Positions 50,188 through 58,156 of a stretch of 64,000 bases of DNA are shown piece by piece. Location: positions 1-64,000 of the forward strand of contig NZ_FNAI01000006.1 in NCBI RefSeq assembly GCF_900101875.1. Direction: 5' to 3'. Position 1 is the first letter of the stretch, and each line of letters opens with the position of its first letter. Origin of the DNA: Mucilaginibacter pineti. GTDB lineage: Bacteria > Bacteroidota > Bacteroidia > Sphingobacteriales > Sphingobacteriaceae. The position numbers were made by a program, and so were the translations under genes. The notes beneath the pieces were generated by a model, which was not told where the DNA came from, searched no databases, and saw only the letters and a program-made list of their open reading frames with translations.

Positions 50188-51105
50188 ATGACACGATATA
50201 ACTGTAAAACAGCAAAAGAGCTCCCTATCATAGATTACCTGGAGCAATGCGACATTCAGCCGCAAAGGATCAAAGGACATAACTACTGGTACTTATCACC
50301 GCTGCGGGAAGAAAAGACCGCTTCATTCAAAGTAAATACTAAACTGAATGCCTGGATGGATTTCGGCGAAGGGATCGGCGGCAATTTAATAGACCTCGGC
50401 ATACGCATGCACCATTGTTCAGTAGAGGAATTCCTGGAGCGTTTAAATAATGGCAATCATGATTTTTCGTTTCGTCAGCAAACGCCACTAAAATCGGATC
50501 TCCAGCCGGAAAACCCGGTGATTATTACTGGCGTGAAAGCGCTTGGTCACCCAGCCTTGGTCACTTACCTGGAATCGCGCGGGATTGATCCGGCAGTCGC
50601 CGACCGCTATTGCAAAGAGGTTGATTTTACCATCGGCGGGAAACCTTATTTCGCCATTGGCTTTGCCAATCGTTCGGGCGGTTACGAGCTGCGGAATAAC
50701 TGGTTCAAAGGCGCATCATCTCCCAAGGACATTACCGTTATTGATGGCGTGCATAAAGCCGCCATTGTGCTGGAAGGGTTTACTGATTTCCTTTCGCTTC
50801 TGCAATTGAAGGGCGTTCAATCTCAATCGGATTTTATCATCCTGAATTCTGTCGCATTGGCCGAAAAGGCGGTGCCCATTTTGAAAAGTTACCCGAAAGT
50901 TTTCCTGATGCTTAACCATGACAATGCTGGGATCGCAGCTATGGAAAAGTTACAGGCAGCCGGTATCAGCTTCACCGATGCATCCGGTTTTTACAAAGGC
51001 TTTAACGACATTAACGAGTACCTGGCTTCACAAAAACAAGCTTCTTTACAACCGCAGATCCGGCGCAAAGCGCCGGAAGAAAGAAGCCGGGGAATTGGGC
51101 GCTAA
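50188..51105 (+). CDS. DNA primase with CHC2-like and Toprim domains
   Basis: 305 residues. N-terminal zinc-finger-like primase domain (IDYLEQCDIQPQRIKGHNYW, YLSPLREEKTASFKVNTKLN, WMDFGEGIGGNLIDLG, about 12-80). Toprim-like segment KAAIVLEGFTDFLSLLQLKG with the Glu and, further on, VFLMLNHDNAGIAAMEKL with the Asp-x-Asp replaced by N-H-D-N. Typical of mobilizable Bacteroidota elements. It would make primers for replication of the transferred or excised strand. Confidence 0.88.
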   Translation: MTRYNCKTAKELPIIDYLEQCDIQPQRIKGHNYWYLSPLREEKTASFKVNTKLNAWMDFGEGIGGNLIDLGIRMHHCSVEEFLERLNNGNHDFSFRQQTPLKSDLQPENPVIITGVKALGHPALVTYLESRGIDPAVADRYCKEVDFTIGGKPYFAIGFANRSGGYELRNNWFKGASSPKDITVIDGVHKAAIVLEGFTDFLSLLQLKGVQSQSDFIILNSVALAEKAVPILKSYPKVFLMLNHDNAGIAAMEKLQAAGISFTDASGFYKGFNDINEYLASQKQASLQPQIRRKAPEERSRGIGR

Positions 51106-51311
51106 GCCGATTTTCGGTATGGATTACGGATACCGGTTTGCGGTATTCAGGGTATATACAGATAGCTGGATATATCACCGGCCCATTTTTCGAATTTTAA
51201 GGAGCGAGTTAATGTTTTTGCTACACAAAAACCCGATTCCACCCCGCTGGGGTGATTCGGAACTCGCTCCCGTTGGTCGGTTTTTAAAGCCTCGAAAAAC
51301 GAAACGAACAC
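51106..51311. other. Candidate origin of transfer (oriT)
   Basis: 206 bases without a gene, just before mobC and the relaxase. Contents: ATACCG (51130-51135) facing CGGTAT (51141-51146) within a run of GGTAT/GGATA words, then a large dyad. Its outer arms GGAGCGAGTT (51201-51210) and AACTCGCTCC (51261-51270) are perfect, and an inner CACCCC-GCT-GGGGTG stem (51240-51254) carries near-complementary flanks. Relaxases of this type nick next to such inverted repeats. The exact nick site cannot be read. Confidence 0.55.
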
Positions 51312-51689
51312 ATGACAGCAACTACTGAAAATAAAACAATAACAAAAGTGCGGACACCTGGAAGACCGAAAAAGACTATCAGGAGGAGTGATTTTTTAAT
51401 GGTGCGCTTAACCCCAACAGAAAGAATTTTGATCGAGGGACGTGCAAAAAATGCCGGGCTGAAACCCAGTGAGTGGTTTCGAAGAGCTGCGAAAAATGCC
51501 AAGGTTTTCCCGCGCTTCACTGTAGAGGAAACCGGCTGGTTCCGGATGCTGGCGGGGTTAGCAAATAACCTTAACCAGTTGACCCATCTGGCGCATGTGG
51601 CAGGCCTCTTTACGCTTGCTATGAAATGCCAGACCATACTAAAACAGGTAGAAGAATTAATTACAAAACTTAGCAGCCATGATGGGTAA
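51312..51689 (+). CDS. mobC: Mobilization accessory protein MobC
   Basis: 125 residues. Basic N terminus (KVRTPGRPKKTIRRSDF), ribbon-helix-helix-like segment (FLMVRLTPTERILIEGRAKN, AGLKPSEWFRRAA), and the MobC signature LAGLANNLNQLTHLAHVAGL. It assists the relaxase at oriT. It overlaps the relaxase gene by 11 bases, which indicates coupled translation. Confidence 0.85.
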   Translation: MTATTENKTITKVRTPGRPKKTIRRSDFLMVRLTPTERILIEGRAKNAGLKPSEWFRRAAKNAKVFPRFTVEETGWFRMLAGLANNLNQLTHLAHVAGLFTLAMKCQTILKQVEELITKLSSHDG

Positions 51690-52659
51690 GCCGATCACCG
51701 GGAGAAGCTTTGGCGGGTGTGTGCGCTATGTGGTGAATAAGCCGGAAGCTAAAATATTATCTGCCGAGGGAGTACGAATGCAGAACGCAGCTGCTATCAT
51801 TCAGGACTTTAACCTGCAACGGAAAATGCGGCCTGAGTTGGGGAAAGCAGTTGGACACCTGGTACTCAGTTGGAGCAAAGAAGACTTGCGCAAATTAAGT
51901 GATGACATCATGGTGGAGCGGGCGAAAGAGTATATGGAAAAAGTAGCTGTCCGAGATACACAGTATGTAATCGTTCGCCACAGCGACCGCGCTCATCCAC
52001 ATCTTCACTTGGTCTACAACCGGGTAGATAATAACGGCAAAACGATTAGCGATAAAAATAACTTCGCTAAAAATGTCAAAGCCTGTAAGGAGATCACCCT
52101 GAAATACGGCTATCATATAGGTGAAGGAAAAGATCTGGTGAACCGCCAGGCACTAAAAGGCAAAGAAAAGACCCGGTATGAATTGTATGATGCTATTAAA
52201 GCAGGCATGAAAACAGCCACGACTTGGAAACAGCTGGAAGCCCAGCTTGCCAGACAGGGAATTACCATTGATTATAAATTCCGCAGCGGTACCAATGAAG
52301 TACAGGGCATATCCTTTGCAAAAGGCAATATCAAAATGAAAGGTTCCGCCATTGACCGGAGTTTGAGCTTTGCCCGCATAGATGCGACTTTAAACCGCAA
52401 CCAGCAGGTACAGCAGTATCATGCGGCAAGGGAAGCAAATCAACCATTTATTGCTAACCAGCTGCGTGATTCAATTAGGCAGAGCGTTCAGGGGGAATAC
52501 AGACATAATCCCATTGTAGGTAAAGGGATATTAGAAGCATTGCTGGAACCACAATTTGTTGCCGGACCACCTGACCCAATGGGTGACGCAGATATTGCAC
52601 GCAGAAAACGGAAGAAGCATGAAGCGGAACATTCCCAGTCACAGGGTATAAGCAGGTAG
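51679..52659 (+). CDS. mobB: Relaxase/mobilization nuclease
   Basis: 326 residues (ATG 51679 or 51682). MobP-type relaxase features: catalytic Tyr region CVRYVVNKPEAKILSAEGVR, GHLVLSWSKEDLRKLSD, the three-His metal site HPHLHLVYNRVDNNGKTIS, then KACKEITLKYGYHIGEG. It nicks oriT and stays attached to the 5' end for transfer through a helper's secretion system. The C-terminal region (about 190-320) lacks a primase or helicase module. Confidence 0.92.
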   Translation: MMGKPITGRSFGGCVRYVVNKPEAKILSAEGVRMQNAAAIIQDFNLQRKMRPELGKAVGHLVLSWSKEDLRKLSDDIMVERAKEYMEKVAVRDTQYVIVRHSDRAHPHLHLVYNRVDNNGKTISDKNNFAKNVKACKEITLKYGYHIGEGKDLVNRQALKGKEKTRYELYDAIKAGMKTATTWKQLEAQLARQGITIDYKFRSGTNEVQGISFAKGNIKMKGSAIDRSLSFARIDATLNRNQQVQQYHAAREANQPFIANQLRDSIRQSVQGEYRHNPIVGKGILEALLEPQFVAGPPDPMGDADIARRKRKKHEAEHSQSQGISR

Positions 52660-52698
52660 ATAAATTAACGATTAGAATGAACATTAAAATGAATTGTT

Positions 52699-53301
52699 AT
52701 GCAAAATGAAGAATTAGAAGAGAAAGTAAATATTATGGAAGAACTGATCCAGGGGTTTGCCGGTAGGATCAGTGTGATGGAAACCAGTGTAGCAGAACTC
52801 TTAAAAAGTTTTCTGGAACAATACAGGGGCACATTGGAAACGATCACGGCGCAGATTGAAATAGCTAATAGGCGGTATGACGATCAAGAAATACAACAGC
52901 ACATTGATGAATTAAAAGATGTTGTAGCGACGGTACCGAAAGTCATTCGAGTGAAAAACAGTCATCATTTAGGTGCCTGGTCGAAGAATCTGGTCATTGG
53001 CTTGGTGGTTTGTTTTATAATAACAGCCGGATCATTCGGCACAGCATTATATTTCTATCATCAAAATGACCGCTTAAATCGTGAAGCTTATAATTTCTGG
53101 CTCGTTAGGGCATTGTATCGAGAAGTTGCGAAGACCATCAATACAAAGCTGGCGGAAGACCCGAAGGGGTTTATAGATATGGCCGAAAAAGCAATGTCCA
53201 AACAGCAGGCGGTCATTGCTGCTGAAGCGGTAGCAGCGCAGGCGGAAAAGGATCAAAAGGAGGCTAAGCAAAAGCTGGAAAAGGTGAAGGCAAATAAGTA
53301 A
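52699..53301 (+). CDS. Coiled-coil single-span membrane protein, mobilization accessory
   Basis: 200 residues. N-terminal coil (LEEKVNIMEELIQGFAGRIS, 1-75), one membrane span at about 100-120 (NLVIGLVVCFIITAGSFGTA), and a C-terminal Lys/Glu/Ala coil (about 160-200). It follows the relaxase by 39 bases and is found in the same place in related Bacteroidota elements as far as I recall. It may anchor the relaxosome to the membrane. Function not proven. Confidence 0.7.
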   Translation: MQNEELEEKVNIMEELIQGFAGRISVMETSVAELLKSFLEQYRGTLETITAQIEIANRRYDDQEIQQHIDELKDVVATVPKVIRVKNSHHLGAWSKNLVIGLVVCFIITAGSFGTALYFYHQNDRLNREAYNFWLVRALYREVAKTINTKLAEDPKGFIDMAEKAMSKQQAVIAAEAVAAQAEKDQKEAKQKLEKVKANK

Positions 53302-53840
53302 TGTAATTATGATGGACAGGCCATGCAGCTGCGGCAGGTTGCTGCATGGCACCACGCGCTACGCGCCGGGTTTCATTTCGCAGCCAGCCTCGCTGCCGCA
53401 CAAAGGCAAGTACTCGTTCCTCATACACGCCTGTCTTCCAGCGCACCTTAGAAAAACCACAACGCCGAAATCACAAAGTTAGCGACACAGGAAAATAGTC
53501 AAGGGTATAATAAACCGCAGCTATTGCCGCGGCCCTTGACAATTTTCCTGTTTTGAGCTTCAGTTGTTTAAGCGGTAATGTGGTGGGATGTGCAGAGGAA
53601 AAAAATTACCGAACGAATCTTAAATTGATCTGAGATATTGAAAGAATGGTCACAAAAAACCACTAATCCGAATGTTGTTATTATTTGAGAATCATTTACG
53701 TTTAGGAGCTTTATTGAAGGCAAAAGCACGGAGATATGCGAGAAAGCAGTTCGAGAAATGTCCAGTAAGCGCTTGATATTGAAATAACTCTAAATATAGA
53801 AAAGTCCATGAAAGTCCTTCCTAATAAGAGCTGCCCGATA
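53302..53840. other. Element right-end region with GC-rich block and inverted repeat
   Basis: 53320-53450 is a GC-rich block (GCTGCGGCAGGTTGCTGCAT, ACCACGCGCTACGCGCCGGG) unlike its neighbours that I recall as highly conserved beside mobilization genes in Bacteroidota. 53560-53840 is AT-rich with no gene. No tRNA-Ala half is present. Confidence 0.4.
53488..53550. repeat. 18-bp inverted repeat near the element's right end
   Basis: CAGGAAAATAGTCAAGGG (53488-53505) faces CCCTTGACAATTTTCCTG (53533-53550), 17 of 18 pairs, with a 27-base spacer that holds CCGC/GCGG words. It can form a long hairpin; it could be a terminator, a recombination site or part of a transfer origin. Confidence 0.7.
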
Positions 53841-54719
53841 TCATTCTATTTTAGCCAACCCCTGCCAAGCAATATAATGTCTTTTTATCCCTAATTCATC
53901 CATCAGGGCGCGTATTTCAACGGTTTCAAAAGTATGGGTGTTATATCCTCTACCACCGTCATTGTTCCAAAGCCATAATGGTGTTGGCCATAAACAAGCC
54001 CTGAATTTTATGCTGCGGTAAAACTGCTTGCTTACTCCTTTTTGCCCATGATGTGCCATTTGAAGGTAATCGCAGTCCAGATCCGGCCTATACTTCCCGT
54101 TCAGTAATTTCTCTCCTCCTTCAATACCCAAGTCACCCAAAAAAACAATTGATTTTTTAGGATCCCAAACCCTTATCACCATGCTTTGATTATTATAGGG
54201 GTTAACAGCAATGGCTTCATCTTTTTCAGAAAGGATTTTAAACCTGGTTTTACCTGACCGAACCGTGAAACCCGCCTTTTTAACATCAGTGATGTTTATG
54301 CCTGATGCTTTTAGATTTCCATAGAATTCGCGCGTTTGGCTTGTATATTCCGGTTCGGCATCTATATATCCCTCAGAAAGTGCCGCATGGTAAATGTTGG
54401 CTATTTTGATATCACCAGGTTTTTTCAGGATCTCGTTCAGTGCCCCCATGTGATCGAAATGCGGGTGACTAATGAACCATCCTTCTACGCGATTACCTAA
54501 TGCTGCCAAAAAACCGCGGAGATAGGGCGTTTCGTCTTTTGTGCCGCCATCAATAACAAACACACTTCCATTTTTTAGTTTAAACACATATGAATTGCCG
54601 TGCGTATTCACTTGGGACGGAAGTTGCCACATCACAAAATCCGCTGCCGGGGCGGCCGCAAAAGCGGCCGTCGGTAACAGCAAAATAAACCATATAAATA
54701 GCTTACCAAGAATCTTCAT
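53841..54719 (-). CDS. Exported metallo-beta-lactamase-fold hydrolase (ComEC-like)
   Basis: 292 residues, signal peptide LFIWFILLLPTAAFAAA. The metal site is SHPHFDHMGALNEIL (H-x-H-x-D-H) at about 88-102, with the later Asp in IVFLGDLGIEGGEKLL and His in LQMAHHGQKGVS. The mature protein starts ADFVMWQLPSQVNTHGNSYV, as in ComEC/Rec2 C-terminal and related hydrolases. Last gene of the polysaccharide operon, 9 bases after the GH99-like gene. Substrate unknown; phosphodiester or sulfate-ester cleavage are possible for this fold. Confidence 0.85.
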   Translation of the reverse strand: MKILGKLFIWFILLLPTAAFAAAPAADFVMWQLPSQVNTHGNSYVFKLKNGSVFVIDGGTKDETPYLRGFLAALGNRVEGWFISHPHFDHMGALNEILKKPGDIKIANIYHAALSEGYIDAEPEYTSQTREFYGNLKASGINITDVKKAGFTVRSGKTRFKILSEKDEAIAVNPYNNQSMVIRVWDPKKSIVFLGDLGIEGGEKLLNGKYRPDLDCDYLQMAHHGQKGVSKQFYRSIKFRACLWPTPLWLWNNDGGRGYNTHTFETVEIRALMDELGIKRHYIAWQGLAKIE

Positions 54720-54728
54720 ACAACTAAA

Positions 54729-55955
54729 TTATTTTGATTGAGCACTCACTTGTTTTTTTCCGAACACCGCTTTTATCGCTTCAAGGTATTTCATACGATG
54801 CGTGGTATCAGGTTCCAAGTAACTGCCTTCGGTCCACTCGTTCCAGGAGTTGATGGTAACTACCTTTTGTGCGTGAGTCTGCATAAATTGTTTTACATCG
54901 CGCAATGCACTTTCAAAGGCTGCAGGAGTGTTTTCCCCGATTGTATTGGTATATGGATATCCGGAATTATTGAAAGGCGTACGCTGGTCGGTACGCGGAG
55001 AAGCATCCCATCCTACAGAAACATTTGGAAAATAGGGCACCGCATAGTTATTAGTTGCTTCCATGGCATATTTCATATATGCTTTTTTAACGGTATCAAA
55101 CGGCACCACCTGCTGGTGAAGCGGCACGTGATGTATCCACACATACGAGGTCACTGAGTTAAAACCAAGCTCATGAACCAGCGCCACAGGATCAGTAACG
55201 GTTTTTTCGGCATGTAAAATAGGGTTTCCCCAAACTACAGCATTCAGGTGCAGATCTTTAAAGCCGGCGGCTATGGTTTTCTTTCTAAAGTCGGCAAGCG
55301 CTTTGGCCGTAGCGGCGACTGATCCGAACGACTCCTGCAACTTACTTAAATCATAAACAGAAAAATACGGCGCACCGTCAATAAGCCAGTACGATTTATG
55401 CTTAAAATAACGGCTGATGATCATATCCGTCATTTTGTCCCATGTTTGAGGAGTGATTTTACCCGGGTATAGCACCTCACGCGGGGCTCCTTCGGTATAG
55501 GGATGTATCTCTTCCCAATCGTGGTTTGCCCACATCAGGCTGAATTTCAGCAAATCATTATTAGGCGCTTTCATAAATCCCTGCTCCAATGCTTTTTCCA
55601 GAAAAGGGCCATCATCGTAATAATACCAGTCAAATATAAACGCATTAATGCCATTAGCTGCCGCTGCCGCAATCTTTTGCGCCATTTGCTTAGGATCGGC
55701 TTCATTCGTATAGCCCCATAAGGGCACCCTCGGTTGCCTGTGACCTGCAAATCTTGATTTTGCGGCTTTTACCAGTTCCCATTCAGACCATCCCGGTCCT
55801 TTCTCCTTACTGTTACGGGAATCTCCGGGGTGATAATTAGGAAAGTAATAAACCGCGACTGTGATGTCATCTGCTTCTCCGTTAGTAGATTTACTGCCAC
55901 AGGATGTCAATAACCCGGCAGCTATGATTGTAAATATAAAAATTACTCTTTTCAT
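54729..55955 (-). CDS. GH99/WbsX-like glycan-active lipoprotein
   Basis: 408 residues. Lipobox in GLLTSCGSK (about residue 19). The catalytic barrel follows the GH99-like/WbsX family: VAVYYFPNYHPGDSRNSKEK, GWSEWELVKAAKSRFAGHRQ, PLWGYTNEADPKQMAQKIAA, GINAFIFDWYYYDDGPFLE and the C-terminal TINSWNEWTEGSYLEPD with two Glu. GH99 enzymes are endo-acting mannosidases; WbsX proteins are found in polysaccharide gene sets. Likely surface or periplasmic. The operon context suggests host- or plant-derived glycan breakdown. Confidence 0.88.
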   Translation of the reverse strand: MKRVIFIFTIIAAGLLTSCGSKSTNGEADDITVAVYYFPNYHPGDSRNSKEKGPGWSEWELVKAAKSRFAGHRQPRVPLWGYTNEADPKQMAQKIAAAAANGINAFIFDWYYYDDGPFLEKALEQGFMKAPNNDLLKFSLMWANHDWEEIHPYTEGAPREVLYPGKITPQTWDKMTDMIISRYFKHKSYWLIDGAPYFSVYDLSKLQESFGSVAATAKALADFRKKTIAAGFKDLHLNAVVWGNPILHAEKTVTDPVALVHELGFNSVTSYVWIHHVPLHQQVVPFDTVKKAYMKYAMEATNNYAVPYFPNVSVGWDASPRTDQRTPFNNSGYPYTNTIGENTPAAFESALRDVKQFMQTHAQKVVTINSWNEWTEGSYLEPDTTHRMKYLEAIKAVFGKKQVSAQSK

Positions 55956-55971
55956 AATAGGTGCTCGTGTT

Positions 55972-58146
55972 TCAGGAAGTTCTTGAAGTTTGGTATAATA
56001 TGTTAAACTGACCGATGAAGCTCATACAGCTTCCGGCTGTTGCAGCGATGGATGGCACAGGCAAAACAATATTATTTCCGCTGTTAATGGTTAAGCCATC
56101 CAAAAACAGTAATGTAAAGTTTCTTCCGCGTGTATTGTTACAACCTACCACAGCAGTTCCTGAAGCACCTGTACCACCGCCGCCGGTTATAGTTATTGCA
56201 GGCAAGCTGGTGTAACCCGAACCTGGGTTGGTGATATGAACACTTACTACTTTGCCAGAGTTGGAAACATCTGCAATAGCTGTGGCGCCACTGCCGCCCC
56301 CGCCCGAAATAGTAATTACGGGTGGACTGGCCGGGCTATATCCTGATCCACCGTTTGTGATCTGTATATCCAGCACTTTTCTGTAATAAGTTTGCTGGCT
56401 GAATGTACGGATATCTGTTATGGCTGTGGTACCGGTAACTACAAAGTATTCTCCGGCATCGGGTATAATCAAAGTTGCTGCAGATGGTATCAAAGCCCCG
56501 AGATAACCATTGCTTGAAAATGTATTCCCCCGGCTTACTACACGTCCGGGTGTTGTAACGATGATATTGTTATTATCCGAGAAACCGTTAACTGTATTGT
56601 TTTCTACGGTCACCAGATCAGCAAGCCGTCTTACATCTATACCTATCTGGGTAGCGGTTGATAAAGATATCTGGTTGCCGGTTATTTTCATTGCAGTCAT
56701 CAACTGGTCAAATGAAGCGTCGGCCGCGCCATCCGAGCCGGGTACATCGATCTGTACGCCCGATGCGCCGCCGTTATTCTCCAAAACATTTCCACTTACA
56801 ATGGAGTGCTGGCAGGCACCTACGTTTAGCCCGATAAACCCGCCGCCCGTTTGTGCAGCGTTATTAACGATGTAATTACCGCTTATGGTTGAATAGATCG
56901 TCCCACCCGCGTCAATACCATAACCGGTGTTTTGCTTACATATATTTCCTGAGATGATAGCACCCGCGCTGTTACACAATATACCCGCTACTACCGATGC
57001 CAGGGGTTGACCATAAACACCGTTAGAGTAACACAGATTATTTGTTACAACCGCCCCATCTGCCTGTACTGCCAGGCCATAAGACGAATTGAGATAAAAT
57101 TGATTGGCGTCCACCTGGAAGTTAAGGTTGGCAGATGGCCGTGGCCCATAGATTAAATGCTGCGCAGTACCACCTGTATAATAGCCCAGTATGAACAACC
57201 CGCTGCCCTGGTTAGAATAGATCTTATTCCTGGAGATCAGGTAATTTTGCTGGGAGCCCGTAACAGGCGGGAAAACATACCACGAAATACTAACACCGCC
57301 GCTGTTGTTGGAAAACACCTCGTTGTCCAGTAAATGGATATGGTTCTCCTGGGTGCATTGCAGGCCGTAACCATCGTTATTGTCAAACTGGCACATCGAG
57401 ATGCGGCGCAGGCCATTACTTATTTTATTACTGTTATTATCGCCGATATTTAAACCAACGCCATATCCTTTACCGCCTGTAAATCTGCACCGCTCAAAAA
57501 GCACTTCAAATACACCGGTTACAACTGTTACGGTGTGCGCCTGGTTGGTGTTATTAGTCCGGTTTCCGTCGAAGGTGATATCTATTGCTGTAAACCGCAG
57601 GTTTCTGGCATTCACCAATAATACGCCGCCTGTAGCGCTGTCGGTTCTCTTGATAATGGTTTTATCAATTCCTTCTCCTTCTATGGTGATATTAGTGGTT
57701 ACGGTGATCAGCGATACACGGTATGTACCGGCGGGAAAAAAAAGCTTGCCGCCACCATACGTATTTAAATAGGCAACCGCGTTATTAATAGCGGCGGTAT
57801 CATCCGTTGTTCCGTTGCCTACCGCGCCAAACCGGGGGTCTTTTACATTTAAAAAATACTGAAACTGTTGCGGTATATCTGTATTCAGGCTGTCTGATAT
57901 TCCCATATCTACGGCTGATAAAGCGCTGGTGAGCGATCCGCTATCCCATTTAACAGTTACTGTGGTAACCGTGGAATATACTGCTGAAACAACATACCCG
58001 TACAAATAAGCGCTTCCAAGCGATGCTCTCACACGCCTTTGTTTAGCAACAATAGCGGTTTGATTTCCGGTAAACGAAAATGATGTAGCATTAATGTAGG
58101 TTGGCGTTAACCCTGCGGGCACCCAACCTTCTGGCAATAAAGGCAT
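55972..58146 (-). CDS. Pectate-lyase-3-like beta-helix protein with phage-tail-like N terminus
   Basis: 724 residues, no signal peptide (MPLLPEGWVPAGLTPTYINA). Residues 1-95 resemble the N-terminal module of phage tail or tail-spike proteins (PTYINATSFSFTGNQTAIVA, VSAVYSTVTTVTVKWDSGSL). Residues about 100-560 are a Pectate_lyase_3 beta-helix, opening FGAVGNGTTDDTAAINNAVA, GGGKLFFPAGTYRVSLITVT. Residues about 595-665 hold two Gly-rich repeats (ITNGGSGYS…ITISGGGGSGATA; ITNPGSGYT…ITITGGGGTGASG). It lies in the operon 10 bases from each neighbour, so it is co-expressed with GH20. Lack of a signal peptide is odd for a glycan enzyme. Confidence 0.8.
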   Translation of the reverse strand: MPLLPEGWVPAGLTPTYINATSFSFTGNQTAIVAKQRRVRASLGSAYLYGYVVSAVYSTVTTVTVKWDSGSLTSALSAVDMGISDSLNTDIPQQFQYFLNVKDPRFGAVGNGTTDDTAAINNAVAYLNTYGGGKLFFPAGTYRVSLITVTTNITIEGEGIDKTIIKRTDSATGGVLLVNARNLRFTAIDITFDGNRTNNTNQAHTVTVVTGVFEVLFERCRFTGGKGYGVGLNIGDNNSNKISNGLRRISMCQFDNNDGYGLQCTQENHIHLLDNEVFSNNSGGVSISWYVFPPVTGSQQNYLISRNKIYSNQGSGLFILGYYTGGTAQHLIYGPRPSANLNFQVDANQFYLNSSYGLAVQADGAVVTNNLCYSNGVYGQPLASVVAGILCNSAGAIISGNICKQNTGYGIDAGGTIYSTISGNYIVNNAAQTGGGFIGLNVGACQHSIVSGNVLENNGGASGVQIDVPGSDGAADASFDQLMTAMKITGNQISLSTATQIGIDVRRLADLVTVENNTVNGFSDNNNIIVTTPGRVVSRGNTFSSNGYLGALIPSAATLIIPDAGEYFVVTGTTAITDIRTFSQQTYYRKVLDIQITNGGSGYSPASPPVITISGGGGSGATAIADVSNSGKVVSVHITNPGSGYTSLPAITITGGGGTGASGTAVVGCNNTRGRNFTLLFLDGLTINSGNNIVLPVPSIAATAGSCMSFIGQFNILYQTSRTS

Positions 58147-58156
58147 AATTTAAAGT

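Larger units (their letters stand above)
43762..53560. mobile_element. Integrative and mobilizable element in tRNA-Ala
   Basis: Left junction: the tRNA-Ala(GGC) 3' half. Contents in order: tyrosine recombinase, Fic protein, hypothetical protein, excisionase-like HTH protein, primase/helicase, CHC2-Toprim primase, oriT-like dyads, MobC, relaxase, coiled-coil membrane protein. All genes are on the plus strand. It has mobilization but no type IV secretion genes, so it depends on a helper. The right end is put after the 18-bp inverted repeat at 53488-53550, where mobilization-type content ends; a second tRNA half is not seen there, so the end could lie further on, even beyond the operon that follows. 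Confidence 0.75.

Noticed and set aside
50716..50919. Minus-strand frame inside the primase gene
   Set aside because: Shadow of the plus-strand primase; no start context.
53264..53446. 60-codon minus-strand frame in the GC-rich block
   Set aside because: It overlaps the end of the coiled-coil gene; conservation, if any, seems to be at the nucleotide level, so it is reported as a sequence block and not as a gene.
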